Assembly (NCBI GenBank): GCA_946902875.1
Contig: OX336345.1
Location: 14,911,395 to 14,975,394, forward strand
Direction: 5' to 3'
Length of the DNA stretch: 64,000 bases
Source: Nematopogon swammerdamellus
Lineage: Eukaryota > Arthropoda > Insecta > Lepidoptera > Adelidae
The notes beneath the pieces were generated by a model that searched no databases, had not been told where the DNA came from, and saw only the letters and a list, made by a program, of their open reading frames with translations. The position numbers were made by a program, and so were the translations under genes. Shown piece after piece: positions 25,431 through 36,280 of the stretch (positions within the stretch are counted from its first letter, which is position 1; every line of letters begins with the position of its first letter).

Positions 25431-25700
25431 TTATCCGACTACGGGGAAGCCAAAAGGAGGGTGTATTGTTTGTGGCTTGTTCATATGTATGTTCATTAGT
25501 TCTTCTACTGTGGATTCTCCATCCTTAAGTTCATCCCTGGCTTTACAATTTTTATCATAATGCTCCTTCATATTTCTTTGTTTAATATTCAGTTTTTCTT
25601 TTATAGTCTCATTTGAAATATTATCATCTAACTTGAGCAGCTCACAAGGTGTAGGCAACATAGTACTCAATCGCCTTCTCGACGTGGGGTGTACGTACAA
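25431..25700 (-). pseudogene. LTR-retroelement pol fragment (integrase C-terminal region)
   Basis: The minus-strand frame contains SRRRLSTMLPTP, LLKLDD, then LNIKQRNMKEHYDKNCKA and ELKDGEST. This matches the layout commonly seen after the integrase core of Gypsy-type elements (S-R-R-L-R-T..LPT..LL, then K-x-x-YYD-x-x-A-x-x-L-x-x-L-x-x-G). It is a 3' pol relic only. No LTRs, protease, RT or integrase core were seen nearby. Superfamily is tentative. Confidence 0.5.
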
Positions 25701-26094
25701 GTAAAAGGCCTCCGGTTACGACTGTTTTTATATGTAATAAAATGTGCCAGGCTTCTTTTAGAATCATTTTTTCAGGTTTCCGTACTCCGTATTACTTGTC
25801 TTGTTGTCCGTCTGTCCGTCCGATGGCTGTATCTTTGGAACCGTAATAGGTAGCCGGTTGAAATTTTCACAGAATATGTGTTATTATGGCGGATATGGAA
25901 ATAATAAGAAATAGAATTAGTAAAAAAATTATACAATAAATTTACATAAATCTAAATGTTCATAAGAGCGCCATCTATACCGAATTATCGAAACATTTTA
26001 ACAACAAAAGTATGAACTTACACCGATAGTGGCGTGATGGTGCGGAAGTCCGACTGGCACTTGACCGGATTTTTTACAAGTTTTGATTTAACTT

Positions 26095-26500
26095 CAAGCG
26101 GCGCGAGTGACCAAATGGTCCGGGTGTCGGCTTCTCTTGCGAGAGTTCCGAGGTTCGAATCCGGTCGGCGTGTACCAATGAGTTTTTTCTGACGGAAAAA
26201 TTTACGTGCATACCTACACCTGCTGCTTCACCGTTCGGAACCGGCGTAAAACTGTAGTCCCTTCCCTTGCCTTTTACTAGGTGGTAGGCTGAAATTGTAG
26301 CCGACTGGGCTGGTACCATCGTACTGGATGTAAGATGGCCGCATAGCAGCCTTAGCTGTGTTCTCCTCTAGTCCAGTATTGCCAGCAATCTAAAGAGACG
26401 TCTACGATATGGAACCTACCTTCTAGGAGGTGATATTGCTGGTCGGAGCATGTGCTTTGGCCCCTCTGACTCAGTCGCACATACCGGATTACCTACAACA
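26095..26500 (+). mobile_element. tRNA(Ser/Leu)-like SINE, copy 2
   Basis: Plus-strand copy: head with GGTTCGAATCCGGTCGGCGT, body TGCTGCTTCACCGTTCGGAA, and a distal part TGCTGGTCGGAGCATGTGCT. The A box is mutated (GTGACCAAATGGTCCGG). Confidence 0.75.
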
Positions 26501-26959
26501 ACTTCACTTTAGCGAGATTTACCTCATACTAAATCATGAATCTCGCAACTGAATTTTAAAACTAAAAAAATTACAAGCTTTTATTTAACTTTAACGTAAG
26601 GTCATCCCATCCCGACATTAGGTTATTTTTTCTATGATCTCAGCACACTTCTAGACAAAGAGTAAAGTAATAGGCTTCTAGACCACAACAAAGAACTTGC
26701 AAAGAACTTCTCTGAGAATTGTTGTTGCTTTGCTCTGCGCCTATATAACAATATTACTCTATGCTCTGCGCTTAGGTTGTGACATTTGTCAAACTAGCAC
26801 TTTTTTTTATTTTTATTTATTTATTTATCATTTTATTTCAGCCAACTAGTATTAAAATTAAACTTAATCTTAACCTAAGAACTAAAAATTACTTTTTATC
26901 TGTGTCTGTGTGTGTGTACGGGTTCCAACCCAATAGAGACCCGTATGTGTCATATTGGT

Positions 26960-27595
26960 GACGCCGTGGAACAGGTGCGCGTTGAGTGGGCGCTGATTGC
27001 GTCGGCGGGGGGCGGGGCGTGCGTGCATCGGCGGCGCGGGATGCATATTTCCAAAGTCTATAGGGTGAGTTGCTCTGATTGGTCGATGCCAGTTTGGCGG
27101 GAAATTTAAATTTCGGAAGTATTTAAACTGCACTATACGAGTTTTCTCCGTTTTGGTGGTTAAAAAAAAATAACCAGGGTTAAATTATAGAAGATGACGC
27201 AACTTCTATAATTTAACCCTAACCTAATGTTGAGGCGGCGCATGTCATTTTTGTTACGTTTGTATTTCCGAAAATAAAGTTTTCTTAGGAGTTTATAAAA
27301 AACAAAAACCATAACCAAATTTTAACACCATAACATTGCTTAGAAAAAAAAACAAAACACATTTTGACAAACGGGACACGAACCCATGGTCGAGATCGAA
27401 AAATTAAAAACCCTACACCGTACCACTGAGCCACCAAATCACATAAGCGACCTAACGAATATCGGATTCAGTAGGTTCGCTAGGAGTGCCGGAGGCGGAG
27501 CCAGACGAAATTTTAATTTCCCGCCAAACTGGCATCGACCAATCAGAGCAACTCACCCTATAGACTTTGGATATATGCGCGCGGGTTGCGTCTCG
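26960..27595. repeat. Nested inverted repeats (possible foldback element)
   Basis: 27045-27117 (AAAGTCTATAGGGTGAGTTG ... GGCGGGAAATT) is repeated in inverse orientation at about 27500-27575. Between them is an 18-bp perfect hairpin around 27176-27222 (AGGGTTAAATTATAGAAG and its complement). Confidence 0.75.
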
Positions 27596-27599
27596 TGAA

Positions 27600-28440
27600 T
27601 GTGCAGGACGGCAGAGTGGCAGCCAGCTCCGGTCATTCAGTGGACGTTAAGGTCCGCCACGGCCTAAGAACGACATCATCAAAAGGGCATCGCGTACCTC
27701 CCGAGCACCCTGGATGGAGCCGATGTTTTTGTGTTATTGGAGCGATGTAAGAGTAATTATTCTCACACGAGTTATAAGTACTCTATTATCGATAAAGATA
27801 ATGTTCAGGAAGGTACCTACTGGGTAATTAATTCAATCGAAAATCCTTAATAAAAGTTTGATAGCAGAAGAATTTTGGATAATTGGTAATCTAAGGTCAT
27901 ATAGTCGTCGACGTATTTTTTATGTAAAGATATCATTATCTTGTATTTAACAAGATAATATCATATTTACGCAATAAACAAAAGGCACTAGTGCACTGCT
28001 ACCAAAAGCTCTGACGGTGTGACCTTGGATCATTTATTTCGTAGGATTAAATTAAAATATAATATAATCTTTTAAACATTTTATAGACCCTATCGAGGCT
28101 CCCGATATTCTCTCTTGAACATCGCTTCTTCGTTATCAGAAGTAAACTAGAAAACTGTCCCTGAACAACCATTCCTTCCCCCCCCCCCCCCCCCCCCCTT
28201 TCAGGTTAAATTGTACCTATTTATTTCAATCAATTAAAAAAAGAACTAAAATTTATATTATTTAGAATGATGAGTATTTTACACTTCAAAATACATATTA
28301 TTTTTCTCTTTAATATTATTATTATCAGATGAAGTATAAAATCCGAACAAGTTACTTATATACATAAATAAAGCGTAATGTACAGTATTTTTAGATCATG
28401 TTTTGTGGGAGAAATCTCGACGTCCTTTCCGCTTGTCGCA
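27600..28440. other. Non-coding, 3' side of gene C
   Basis: Contains an uninterrupted C homopolymer (about 28180-28198) and otherwise AT-rich DNA. Part of this is probably the 3' UTR of gene C. Confidence 0.55.
28220..28225 (-). terminator. Possible polyadenylation signal of gene C
   Basis: AATAAA on the minus strand, about 225 bp after the gene C stop codon. Confidence 0.45.
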
Positions 28441-28448
28441 CTTCAGCG

Positions 28449-31400
28449 TCAAAGGTTTGACTGCTTGGGCTTCTTGCCGATGTTCTCAGCGTCCTCCATG
28501 GTGTCTGGGAGAGTGGTGTTGAGTGTCTCTGGAGTGGTCAAGATGAGGAGGCCTGAGACGAAAGCGAAACTGCCGAAGATCACCGATGGAATACCTTCCC
28601 AGTACATCATCTGGAATGTTTAAAAAACTCAATAAATTATGTAGTACTGGTCATTATGTAATTTACATTAAAAAAATTTTTTTTATAATATATCAGTATT
28701 AATTAAAAATAATACAAAAAATAAATAGAGTTTATTTCAAGAAAAGCACAGCACACTAACTAAATTTAAATAACAGAAAATAAACTTACAAATTAAATTC
28801 CTATGCCAAGTAAAATAAAATATAAAATATAAACAAATGTAAACTAAATCTAAAAAAAAGAAGCAAAATTGCAACGAAAACAAATTTATTTATAATGGTA
28901 AATGAAGACCTAATGCATTTCTGTTTTAGATGGGATACTGCTGGCGGATTAAATTTATGAAATACAGCTCACTAAGAATTTCAACCACATCCTGTTAGTA
29001 TGAAATGTTCCAAATCAATTTAATCAATTAAATCAAATGCCAACAAGGGATTTGTCGTTTAATTATAAAAGAAGATAATTATTTTGACGATATATATAGG
29101 TTTAAATAAGGCTACCGGGCTCAGCAGTACCAAAAATCGGGGGTTTTCGATTGATATTTCTCCTAAACCATTATGAGTTGGATGTAGAAAAAATATGTGG
29201 CTTTCTACAAGATATACTGCTTTCCAACGATAAACCTAAAAAGTAATTAAAGTCTACATATCATACATGGAGTCTACAAACTCATAAAACATAAAACATC
29301 ACATAAAACAAAGTAACTTACTCCATGACCATACCTTACAGATTTATTATTAGTATTGATTACGGTCGTTCTAGACGCCGACAATTAAATTTTTATTGGA
29401 TCTTACGTCCTATAAACTCACAGAGTATTTCGAGAAACATCAAGGGGACAAACCGATTACACGATACTAACCAACGCAGGCGTGAGCGGTGCTGTGATGG
29501 ATCCGATACGTCCTATCATGGAGGAGAAGGCGAAGAGAGAGTGTCGGTACTTGGTGGGATAGAGCTCGGCCGTGTAGACGTACACCGAGGTCATCACCAC
29601 ACTGATGAAGTATTTACCCAGCAAGTATACCACCATTGACGCCGTTTCGTTACCTGAAATCATAATACAGGGTGTTGTTTGTAACGGCCAGTACATTAAT
29701 TTCGCCAGCGTAATCCTCATGTTTTTCCGAGACAAAAAAGTGAATAAAGTTTTTCCCAAAGGTGTCTAGTTTTGGAGATATAAATTTTTGAAATTTATGT
29801 CTTCGTCTAGTGTAATTTGACGCGCGCGGGGGGAGGGTGCTGGCGCGGAAACGGTCGGGATCGAAAAACTCCCCCCGCGCCGCCGCCGCTCATCTCTTCT
29901 CTCGCGTACTCGTCCCTGCTCGCTCACCTACCGCGCGCCTTTCATTCCCACGTTCGTGCGGAACATTAGATCCTTTTACACTAAATAAATCAATTAGTTT
30001 GTATGAAAACTGTAACTTTTTATTTAAAGGGAATTCAGAAAAAAGTTCTTTGACTTTTTTGTTACTATTGATCCCAATAATCATTTCCTAAATTTAATGT
30101 AGTGGCCGTTACAACACATACACGTATACAGCGCTATTTTCATGGCAGTGCAATTATAAACTTGTTTTCATATGATTCTGAGCATTTAATAAATGCGGCC
30201 CAAATATAGAAATTTGGTTCCGTACCGCCGAAGGCCGGGAGGACTGGAGAAAAATTGGAAAGGCGTATGTCCAGCAGTGGCCACATAAACGCCGATTGAC
30301 ATTGAAATTGGAGTTATCTGACTACGAATTATAATTCACATTTCCATCACATTTTAATAACTTTCAAATTCATTTACTAAATACAACTATTATATTATCT
30401 TGAGGAACCCATGTGCCCACAATGCATTAAATTAATAGAAAATAATTACTCAATATAATGATATTGAGTAATTAATATTGATATGACAAGGATTATTATT
30501 ATAGTGCAAGCATCGCACGCTCCCCGCATCCCAGACGCATGCACAAGGGTTGTATTATTAGCGCGACAAGGGTTGTATTATTAGCGCGAATGGTTGAAAT
30601 GAGTAAGTGAGATTACTACCGACATACATACATTACATCCATACCGCACGCTGTATCCCGACATTCGATGTCAGCAGAGTAATCAGTGTTGTGCAGCAAG
30701 CACTCTAGTAAATTGCAGCACAACACCGACACGGTGTTGTAAGGCACGCAGATTCACCTTCTGCAAGACTCGGTGGAAGGACCGTGCCAAGGTGAGAGGT
30801 GGCTACAATCTCGACTTTTAGCACGGTATCATATCATTATCATTAAAGGCCTTAGTTGCCTTTTAGGACATGCACGGGGAGAGATGCAGTGGGGATATTT
30901 TTTTTTAAGTACCGTTCCCAAATGAAATTAGTGTGCAATAAATAATATACATTTTCACATGTAGCTTTCTTTCAATGATGTATATGAATCTAAATCATTC
31001 TTACCGTCAGGAATGAAGGCAAAGGCAAATTGACATGCGGCACAACACAAATAGCCCGCAATCAGTGTAGGCTTCCGTCCGATCCTATCCAGCAGTAGAA
31101 TGGCGGTCCAGTAGCCGGGGATCTCGACCGCGGCAACGTAGATGTAGTTGAGGAAACGGTTTCCGGCCAAGCTCACGGCGTTAATGGACATGCCATAGTA
31201 TACCAGAGTATTGGTCACCCACCAGATGGGTGTGACGAAGCAGCGCGAGAGGATCACACGAGATCTCAACACCTGAAGGGCCAGCAGTGGTTCTTTTGGA
31301 CCTTCATCATTGCTTTTTAACTGCTCCTGCTCAGAAGAAATCCTCAAAGATTCCAGCGACTTCTCAGATAATTCTTTTTTATTGACTTTGGCTGCTTTCT

Positions 31401-33408
31401 TCAATATAGCTTCGGCTTCCGTGTGTCTTCCCTTGCTCTGGAGCCACCTGACGCTCTCGCTCAGTATCCAGAAGTAAGCGATAGTGATCAACATAGGAGC
31501 GTAGAGAACCCTCGTCAGGTCGCGCCAGTCCTGCACTCCCCACGCGATAAATCCAAGAATAACTTGACCCAGAGCAAAGAATGACGACATCGTCGCTCCC
31601 GCTACGACGCGGTACTTGGGTCCCACCAGCTCGGTCACTGGAATAAAACAAGACAGGATTGTTTCAGTAACATGTCCGCTCATTTCATTTTACTTAGAAT
31701 ATACGTAGCTAGACCGTATCCAATCGGAGCTTTGGTTGTCGTAACAATGTTACACTTTATGCACACAGGCAAGGGTCTTTTTGCATTCTTGCCTTAGGCA
31801 AGTGTCTTCTTCCAGTCTACGCGGTGAACCTACAGTTTTACATGTAGTGCGAGTCATAGAGCAGCTGGTATGCACGTAAATTTTCCAAATCAGAAAAAAA
31901 CTCAATCGTTACTTGAAAAAAAAAACGAAAACATCTTTCCTACGTCATTTTCTTAGTTCTCGGATACGCCACCTATAGCCTATATAGCCACTTTATACCT
32001 ACAACCTGACAACCTGAAATCTAGGACGCATGATGGGCCTCCACTATTCGATAAATTGTGGGGACAACAATGAAATAATGGTATGGTTTTTACCAAGGAT
32101 ATAACAGGAGCTGTAAGCGCCGGCACCAATCGTAGACTCGAAGGTTTCCAGAACAATGAACCACTCGTAGCTGTTGATGAAGGATCGGACCACACCCACC
32201 CACGCCGTGTTGAATGCGTTGAGCGTGAGGGCGACGCGTCTCCCCCAGCGATCAGATATGTAGCCCGTGATGGGCAACACGAGGAGGGTTCCGATCGTTC
32301 GGATTGATCCGATCAGCGTACGGCGCCATTCATCGCATTCCAGTCCGAACTAGGAATACATGATATTAATGAAGACTGCAACCTATTAGACACGTCGTCG
32401 GCTCGTTCGGTGTCAGCAAACCGCACAATATAATTTTGTGACTTTGGTAGTTTCATGTATTTCGCTTGTACGAAATACTTATTTTCATTGTTAATCTATC
32501 AATCGGTTCGACAAAGCGCTCATACCATATATCAGATAATTTTTCTCAGATATGTGGCTTAACACGCTGCATCCACAAGACAGGTCGTTTAATTAATAAT
32601 CAGTAAATGTAAATGATCGTCTAAAGTTACTAACGTCGTAAACAACAGTGTTGGTGCGCTCGTGGACGTAATTCTCGCAGCTGACAGTCACATCTCGGTC
32701 GAAGAGTGTCGCCGGGCACGTGTTCGGAGGGAAGGGTTCACTGGGTATGGACACGTTCGCGAAGCGGTTGCAGTCGTCGTAGCTTCCCGGACTGCCCGGC
32801 ACGGCGTTGCCGAGCCAAGACGGCTCAAACACGGGGTTGGCGCCGTCGCATTCCGGAATTAGACATCTGAAAATTAGACGAACGAGTGCAGTATATAATG
32901 CATGCTTCTTGCTGTTAGTTTAGAATGTATATATACAAATATATCAACGGTCTTGTCAGTAATCAACTAACGTCAAGGACTTAGTTCTACTTTTTGTTAT
33001 TGAAAGCGCAGACATGTGGCGTCTAACGACTTCCATGGACATTCGGACGTATGCTGGGGTATCGAATGCCATGCCGGTCTGTTAGGTGCCTATTCACGCC
33101 GTATTGAAGGATCCCAGACTGTATTTGGGGGGACATACATGGTCAGGGAAAGCGTTTCAGAGTTTACTTTGGTACACTGTTTTAAAAAGCCTGTTTTCCT
33201 TATTCACAACATTTTGAAAATAGTCATACCTAGTCGGTAGTCTGCCCGTGGTAAAGATGTACTCTCCTGCTGCGAAGGCTGAGAACATCACAGGTAATGA
33301 CGCCAGTAGTAAATTGATTATCTGATATAGACCAAATTGGCCTATGTCTTCTACTAAGATTGTGTCCAACGTAACTGGCGACCCTTCCTGTTTCTCTTTA
33401 GTAGCCAT
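28449..33408 (-). CDS. Gene C: SLC22-type organic cation transporter, six coding exons
   Basis: Complete twelve-TM transporter. Exons on the minus strand: 33230-33408, 32635-32866, 32094-32349, 31005-31637, 29472-29653, 28449-28610, giving an open 547-aa protein. Motifs: VEDIGQFGLYQ before TM1; extracellular loop with CLIPECDGANP, DDCNRFANVS (possible N-glycosylation) and NTCPATLF; GYISDRWGRRVAL; ESVRWLQSKGRHTEAEAIL; TPIWWVTNTLVYYG; EIPGYWTAILLLDRIGRK; YTAELYPTKYRHSLFAFSSMIGR; PETLNTTLPDTMEDAE. The central exon is 633 nt with no internal intron. Its exon 2 contains an insert-free stretch nearly identical in DNA to the exon 2 of plus-strand genes D-G. A MITE-like repeat ends only about 13 bp from the exon 5 acceptor. 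Divergently arranged with gene D, about 2.1 kb apart. A possible AATAAA lies at 28220-28225. Confidence 0.92.
29667..30116. mobile_element. MITE-like element next to the exon 5 acceptor of gene C
   Basis: The left end CAGGGTGTTGTTTGTAACGG and right end TGGCCGTTACAACAC are imperfect inverted repeats. The interior has a GC-rich stretch (29820-29960). The left end is about 13 bp upstream of gene C's exon 5 acceptor, so part of the splice acceptor region comes from the element. Confidence 0.6.
30640..30915 (-). repeat. 'GTGGGGCCGG' repeat in intron 4 of gene C
   Basis: Minus-strand copy from the AAGTACCGTTCCC end near 30915 to CACGCTGTATCCCGACATTC near 30660. Confidence 0.7.
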
Positions 33409-33849
33409 TTTTTATTTTTTATGTATATTCCAACACTAAATTAGTCGCAGCGGCATTAGCCTGCCGTTATCGGCAATGATGTTTTCCCTAGTGAAGTATG
33501 TGGTAATTTTGTTTTTCTTTTCGATTCGTATGTATACAGGTTGGTCCATTTCTATCTCACTGGCACTCCACCGCAAAGTAAGCGCTTGAGATACATTCTG
33601 GGGCTATACATGTAAAAAAAAATTAATTATTTTTAAATCCTTGTATACAATTACTTAAAAAAACTATAGGTTACTTAAAACTAAATATTTAGGAGAAAAC
33701 AAGTTGCTTCTAATAAGTATTGAAACGTGTTGTGAACCTCAGGAGGGGAATAACAACACATAATAAGAAACTTCAAATAATACAGAAGTATATAATGCAA
33801 ATAGTAAATAAATAACTATTGTCTAATAGACAATAGTTAAACTGATTAT

Positions 33850-34802
33850 CAGTGGCGGCTGGTGACTTCAGTGACCGGTAGTGCGCTAAGTACCTACCTA
33901 CATAGGTACTTAAATCCCAAATTTACCAACACATTCCCGTCATGTTATTATAAGATCGGGACTTCCAAATTTTTTAAACGCCTGCGTTTTATTATGTACT
34001 TACCTATGTAGTATGAATATTCTCAAGACACTCAATGAGTTGCAAAAAACAAGAAAAAAAATCTAAACAAGTTTTTTAACTCATTTTTAGTACCTTTATG
34101 AACATACCCATAGACCACAACACTAACTGCAGCTTTCAAAAAGAAAACAGTAGTAATGTCCCAAAAATACTTCAAAAAAATATATAAAAATTAAAGCAAT
34201 TGAAAAGTAGCAATTGAACCCGGGATCACCCGATTGTAAAGCCTTGCCTTTAACCAACGCTTAGGCAAATATCGGCACCACAAAATTCAAGTATCACGCG
34301 ACAGAAAGCACAGAACCTAACCATATCCCATTTTAAATATTCGCGCCCTAACGGGTATGTGACATCACATGACAGCGCGCTGACTCTAGGCAGACGGACT
34401 CGTGCAAAACGAATCGCTCGCGACGACGACGTGTCGCACGCGCGGCTATTCACGATATAGCGTCCTTGTTTGGCGATCGTGCGCCGCACGCAGAACTCTA
34501 TTTCGGCCACTACTGTTTCTATGAAGTATCTTTTGTCTCACGCGCCAGCGGTATTTTGCCGATCCCCATACATTCAGTAGGGAGACCGGCGTGCGTTACT
34601 CGATTCCGCACGGGCCGCGCGTTTAAACGCAAAAAAGTGCCTTGTGATCTATAGAATAAGGTCGAATTCACATTCGTATTTATTTGGAGTACGATCATTA
34701 TGGTTTTAATGTAGGTATGTTGTAACATATTATTTATTTTGAGTGAAGTGAAGACTTCTAGTGGTATGGTAGTGTGGCGCACTTTAAGACCAGCCGCCAG
34801 TG
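33850..34802. mobile_element. hAT-like non-autonomous element between genes C and D
   Basis: The element begins CAGTGGCGGCTGGTGAC and ends with the inverted counterpart GACCAGCCGCCAGTG. It is flanked by a perfect 8-bp duplication CTGATTAT (33842-33849 and 34803-34810). The CAGTG terminus with an 8-bp duplication is typical of hAT elements. The 953-bp interior has no transposase. It contains a GC-rich stretch (about 34330-34620) and a tRNA-like segment (34203-34262, minus) with a GGGTTCAA B box. It fills nearly half of the interval between the divergent genes C and D, so it may affect their promoters. Confidence 0.72.
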
Positions 34803-35543
34803 CTGATTATATAATGTTGTTAAAACTACCTAAATAATTGTGAAAATAAAAGTAGATGATGATGAATAAAACATTTTAATTTGAAATAAAGTTTTCAGAA
34901 ATACAATTTCAAAAGCAAAATTATCTACATAAAAATAGACATTTATGTTTTACGATAAACTAAATAATTATTAGCAATGGAGGGTGCGTCGAAATAATTC
35001 ACCTCGTATACTTAATCATCGTATAAAAGATAAATAGAGGTAATTTGATAAAATAAAAGATAAACTGTTTTATCATGCATTAATTAGCAACTTGATCCAT
35101 TTATTTCTTCCCGTTGTACATACAATATTTCGATCAATGATCGCTTTATCTAGTATTTTTCATTACATAGACTGATAGGCATGCGTTAAAAGCTAAGCAC
35201 ATCTGTAACAAAGAAAACAAACAATTTCCCTATTTCAACCCCTGAAATAAATTAGAAAGTCTAAACGAACAAATTAGAAGTAGTAAAAATTTTATATAAA
35301 CTAATGCATTGGTTGACCGTTCCTGATAACCAGTGCGAGATGAAGTTGAACTGAATTCCGAAGCCCTCGATAACCTCCTCTTCTACCTTCCTCTCTTACG
35401 GACAGCCATCCTCCACGCCCTACCCTCTCCTATCATCAATATTGAACTGAGATACAAAGTATATATTCGTATCTCGATTTTGGACTACTCTTATCATTCG
35501 TCTCAGATAAATTCGATTCTCCGCTTATTGTTTAGAAGAGTAA

Positions 35544-36249
35544 ATGTCGACGGCAGATGCTTATCTCATGCACAAGGAGACACTCAAACCCACAATGTCG
35601 AACCACGACGAGAAGGAAGTGAAAAAAGTGGACCTAGACATGATTCTCGTGGAAGAGATAGGACAGTTTGGGAAGTACCAAATCATAACCCTGTTGATAA
35701 CCGCAATGCCGATTATTTTCTGCGGTATGGTTTCGGGAGAGTACGTCTTTACTACAGGAAAATTGCCGACAAGGTACATTTACATATTATCGCATTTTCC
35801 GACTTTTGTTTACTGAAAAAAAAAATGTATTCATTCAATAACAGCAAGGTGGTATACCTGTGTAATACCTTTCATGCAGTTCAGTTAATTCGATTCGATG
35901 CATATAACCTGTATGATGGATGAAGCTAAAATAACAACCGTGTGGGGCCGGTACTTTAAAAGAATAGCCCCACTGCATCTCTCCCCGTGCATGTCGTAAA
36001 AGGCGACTAAGGGATGTGACTCCCTTCTTATATAACTAGGTGGTAGGGTTTAACCCGCCCGGGTTGGTACCACCGCACTGAATGAAAGGTCGGTCGAAAC
36101 GGCTATGTAAATAGTTTGTGTTTTCCGTCCAGTTCAGTGTAGCCGGCACGACTGAAGGGAAGCGCTGACGTGGCACCAAGTTCAACCCGGTGTTATGGGC
36201 TGACATCACGGATGTTGTAGGTGATGTAGCCAACCGTGTCAGTTTCAAT

Positions 36250-36280
<31 letters not shown>

